DNA of 6,039 nt from Pseudomonadota bacterium (GTDB taxonomy: Bacteria; Desulfobacterota; DSM-4660; Desulfatiglandales; B25-G16), in the NCBI GenBank assembly GCA_015223015.1, contig JADFWK010000003.1:1-6039 (forward strand), in the 5' to 3' direction. The notes beneath the pieces are model-generated. The model was not told where the DNA came from. It ran no database searches and was given only the letters and a program-made list of their open reading frames with translations. Below are positions 5,866 through 6,039 of this stretch, in pieces. The translations under genes were made by a program, and so were the position numbers. The first letter of the stretch is position 1; every line of letters begins with the position of its first letter.

Positions 5866-5887
5866 ACCCGCCAGAAGTATGGCGGGT
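5866..5887 (+). terminator. candidate terminator of the pdxJ transcript
   Basis: ACCCGCCA pairs perfectly with TGGCGGGT around a 6-nt loop (GAAGTA). After about eight bases a T-rich stretch follows (roughly 5895-5911). The stem is strong and GC-rich, but the U-tract is set back and interrupted by G and C, so this is only a moderate intrinsic-terminator candidate for the + strand. It could equally be one member of the palindromic repeat cluster here. Confidence 0.4.
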
Positions 5888-5907
5888 AAACATGATTTTT
5901 GTTGTTC

Positions 5908-5976
5908 TTTTGTCCTTCCCACCTGCCCGCCATCGCGAGCCGCTCAGGCGAGGCGGGCGGGGATGGAAGGACAAAA
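5908..5976. repeat. 69-nt GC-rich palindromic repeat
   Basis: The outer arms TTTTGTCCTTCC (5908-5919) and GGAAGGACAAAA (5965-5976) are perfectly complementary. A second stem, CCTGCCCGCC (5922-5931) with GGCGGGCGGG (5952-5961), pairs with a single G-U, and TCGC (5933-5936) pairs with GCGA (5948-5951) near the tip. The central part (CGCGAGCCGCTCAGGCGA, 5934-5951) is far more GC-rich than the surrounding genes, which suggests a dispersed repeat rather than local sequence. It contains no reading frame that looks coding. Confidence 0.65.
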
Positions 5977-5982
5977 ACCCAA

Positions 5983-5999
5983 TGCCGCCAAAGGCGGCA
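5983..5999. repeat. hairpin 4 downstream of pdxJ
   Basis: TGCCGCC pairs perfectly with GGCGGCA around a 3-nt AAA loop, 6 nt after the end of the large palindrome. No T-run follows. The stretch from 5761 to 6039 holds only these hairpins and no supported gene; ATGs at 6027 and 6036 could begin a gene beyond the window, but this cannot be judged. Confidence 0.5.
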
Positions 6000-6039
6000 A
6001 GAGAAGGCTCCAGGGTCAAACCAGAGATGGATATTATGG

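Noticed and set aside
5831..6019. Minus-strand open frame (62 codons) after pdxJ
   Set aside because: It runs through three palindromic hairpins, and its residues are low-complexity products of the repeats with no sign of a protein fold.

Overview
The window reads as chromosomal DNA from a Gram-negative bacterium of moderate GC, most likely a deltaproteobacterium in the broad sense (Desulfobacterota and relatives). This rests on gene order (phoH, a PgpH-type 7TM-HD phosphodiesterase, ybeY, then pdxJ), on the look of the two small leftward genes, and on the palindromic intergenic repeats. It is inference, because no database search was possible.

Layout. Positions 1-227 are non-coding and hold an imperfect inverted repeat (16-100), then a near-consensus sigma-70 promoter (165-193) and a good ribosome binding site. 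These drive a small stand-alone EF-Tu domain-2-like protein (228-485). A minus-strand gene (498-869) converges on it with only 12 bp between. It encodes a 123-residue protein with a C-terminal four-cysteine zinc ribbon. A divergent intergenic region (870-1060) carries one candidate promoter for that gene and one for the rightward operon. The operon is phoH (1061-2041, TTG start), a large membrane HD phosphodiesterase (2046-4484), and ybeY (4384-4818), which overlaps the phosphodiesterase gene by about 101 nt. A 222-bp gap after ybeY is mostly filled by a 159-bp nested inverted-repeat element (4845-5003). pdxJ (5041-5760) follows with its own strong ribosome binding site. The last 279 bp contain no supported gene but hold four hairpins, one of them a 69-nt GC-rich palindrome.

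How the genes fit together. PhoH (YbeZ-type ATPase) and YbeY (endoribonuclease/rRNA maturation factor) are well-known functional partners in rRNA processing. The membrane HD protein between them belongs to the family whose Listeria and Bacillus members degrade c-di-AMP, and the same gene trio occurs in Bacillus. This operon may therefore link nucleotide second-messenger turnover to ribosome maturation. PdxJ makes pyridoxine 5'-phosphate (vitamin B6) and is probably co-transcribed or semi-independent.

I see no clear sign of a wholly new system. The most notable items are the covarying palindromic element before pdxJ, the long out-of-frame gene overlap at ybeY, the hairpin cluster after pdxJ, and the two small poorly characterised proteins at the left end.
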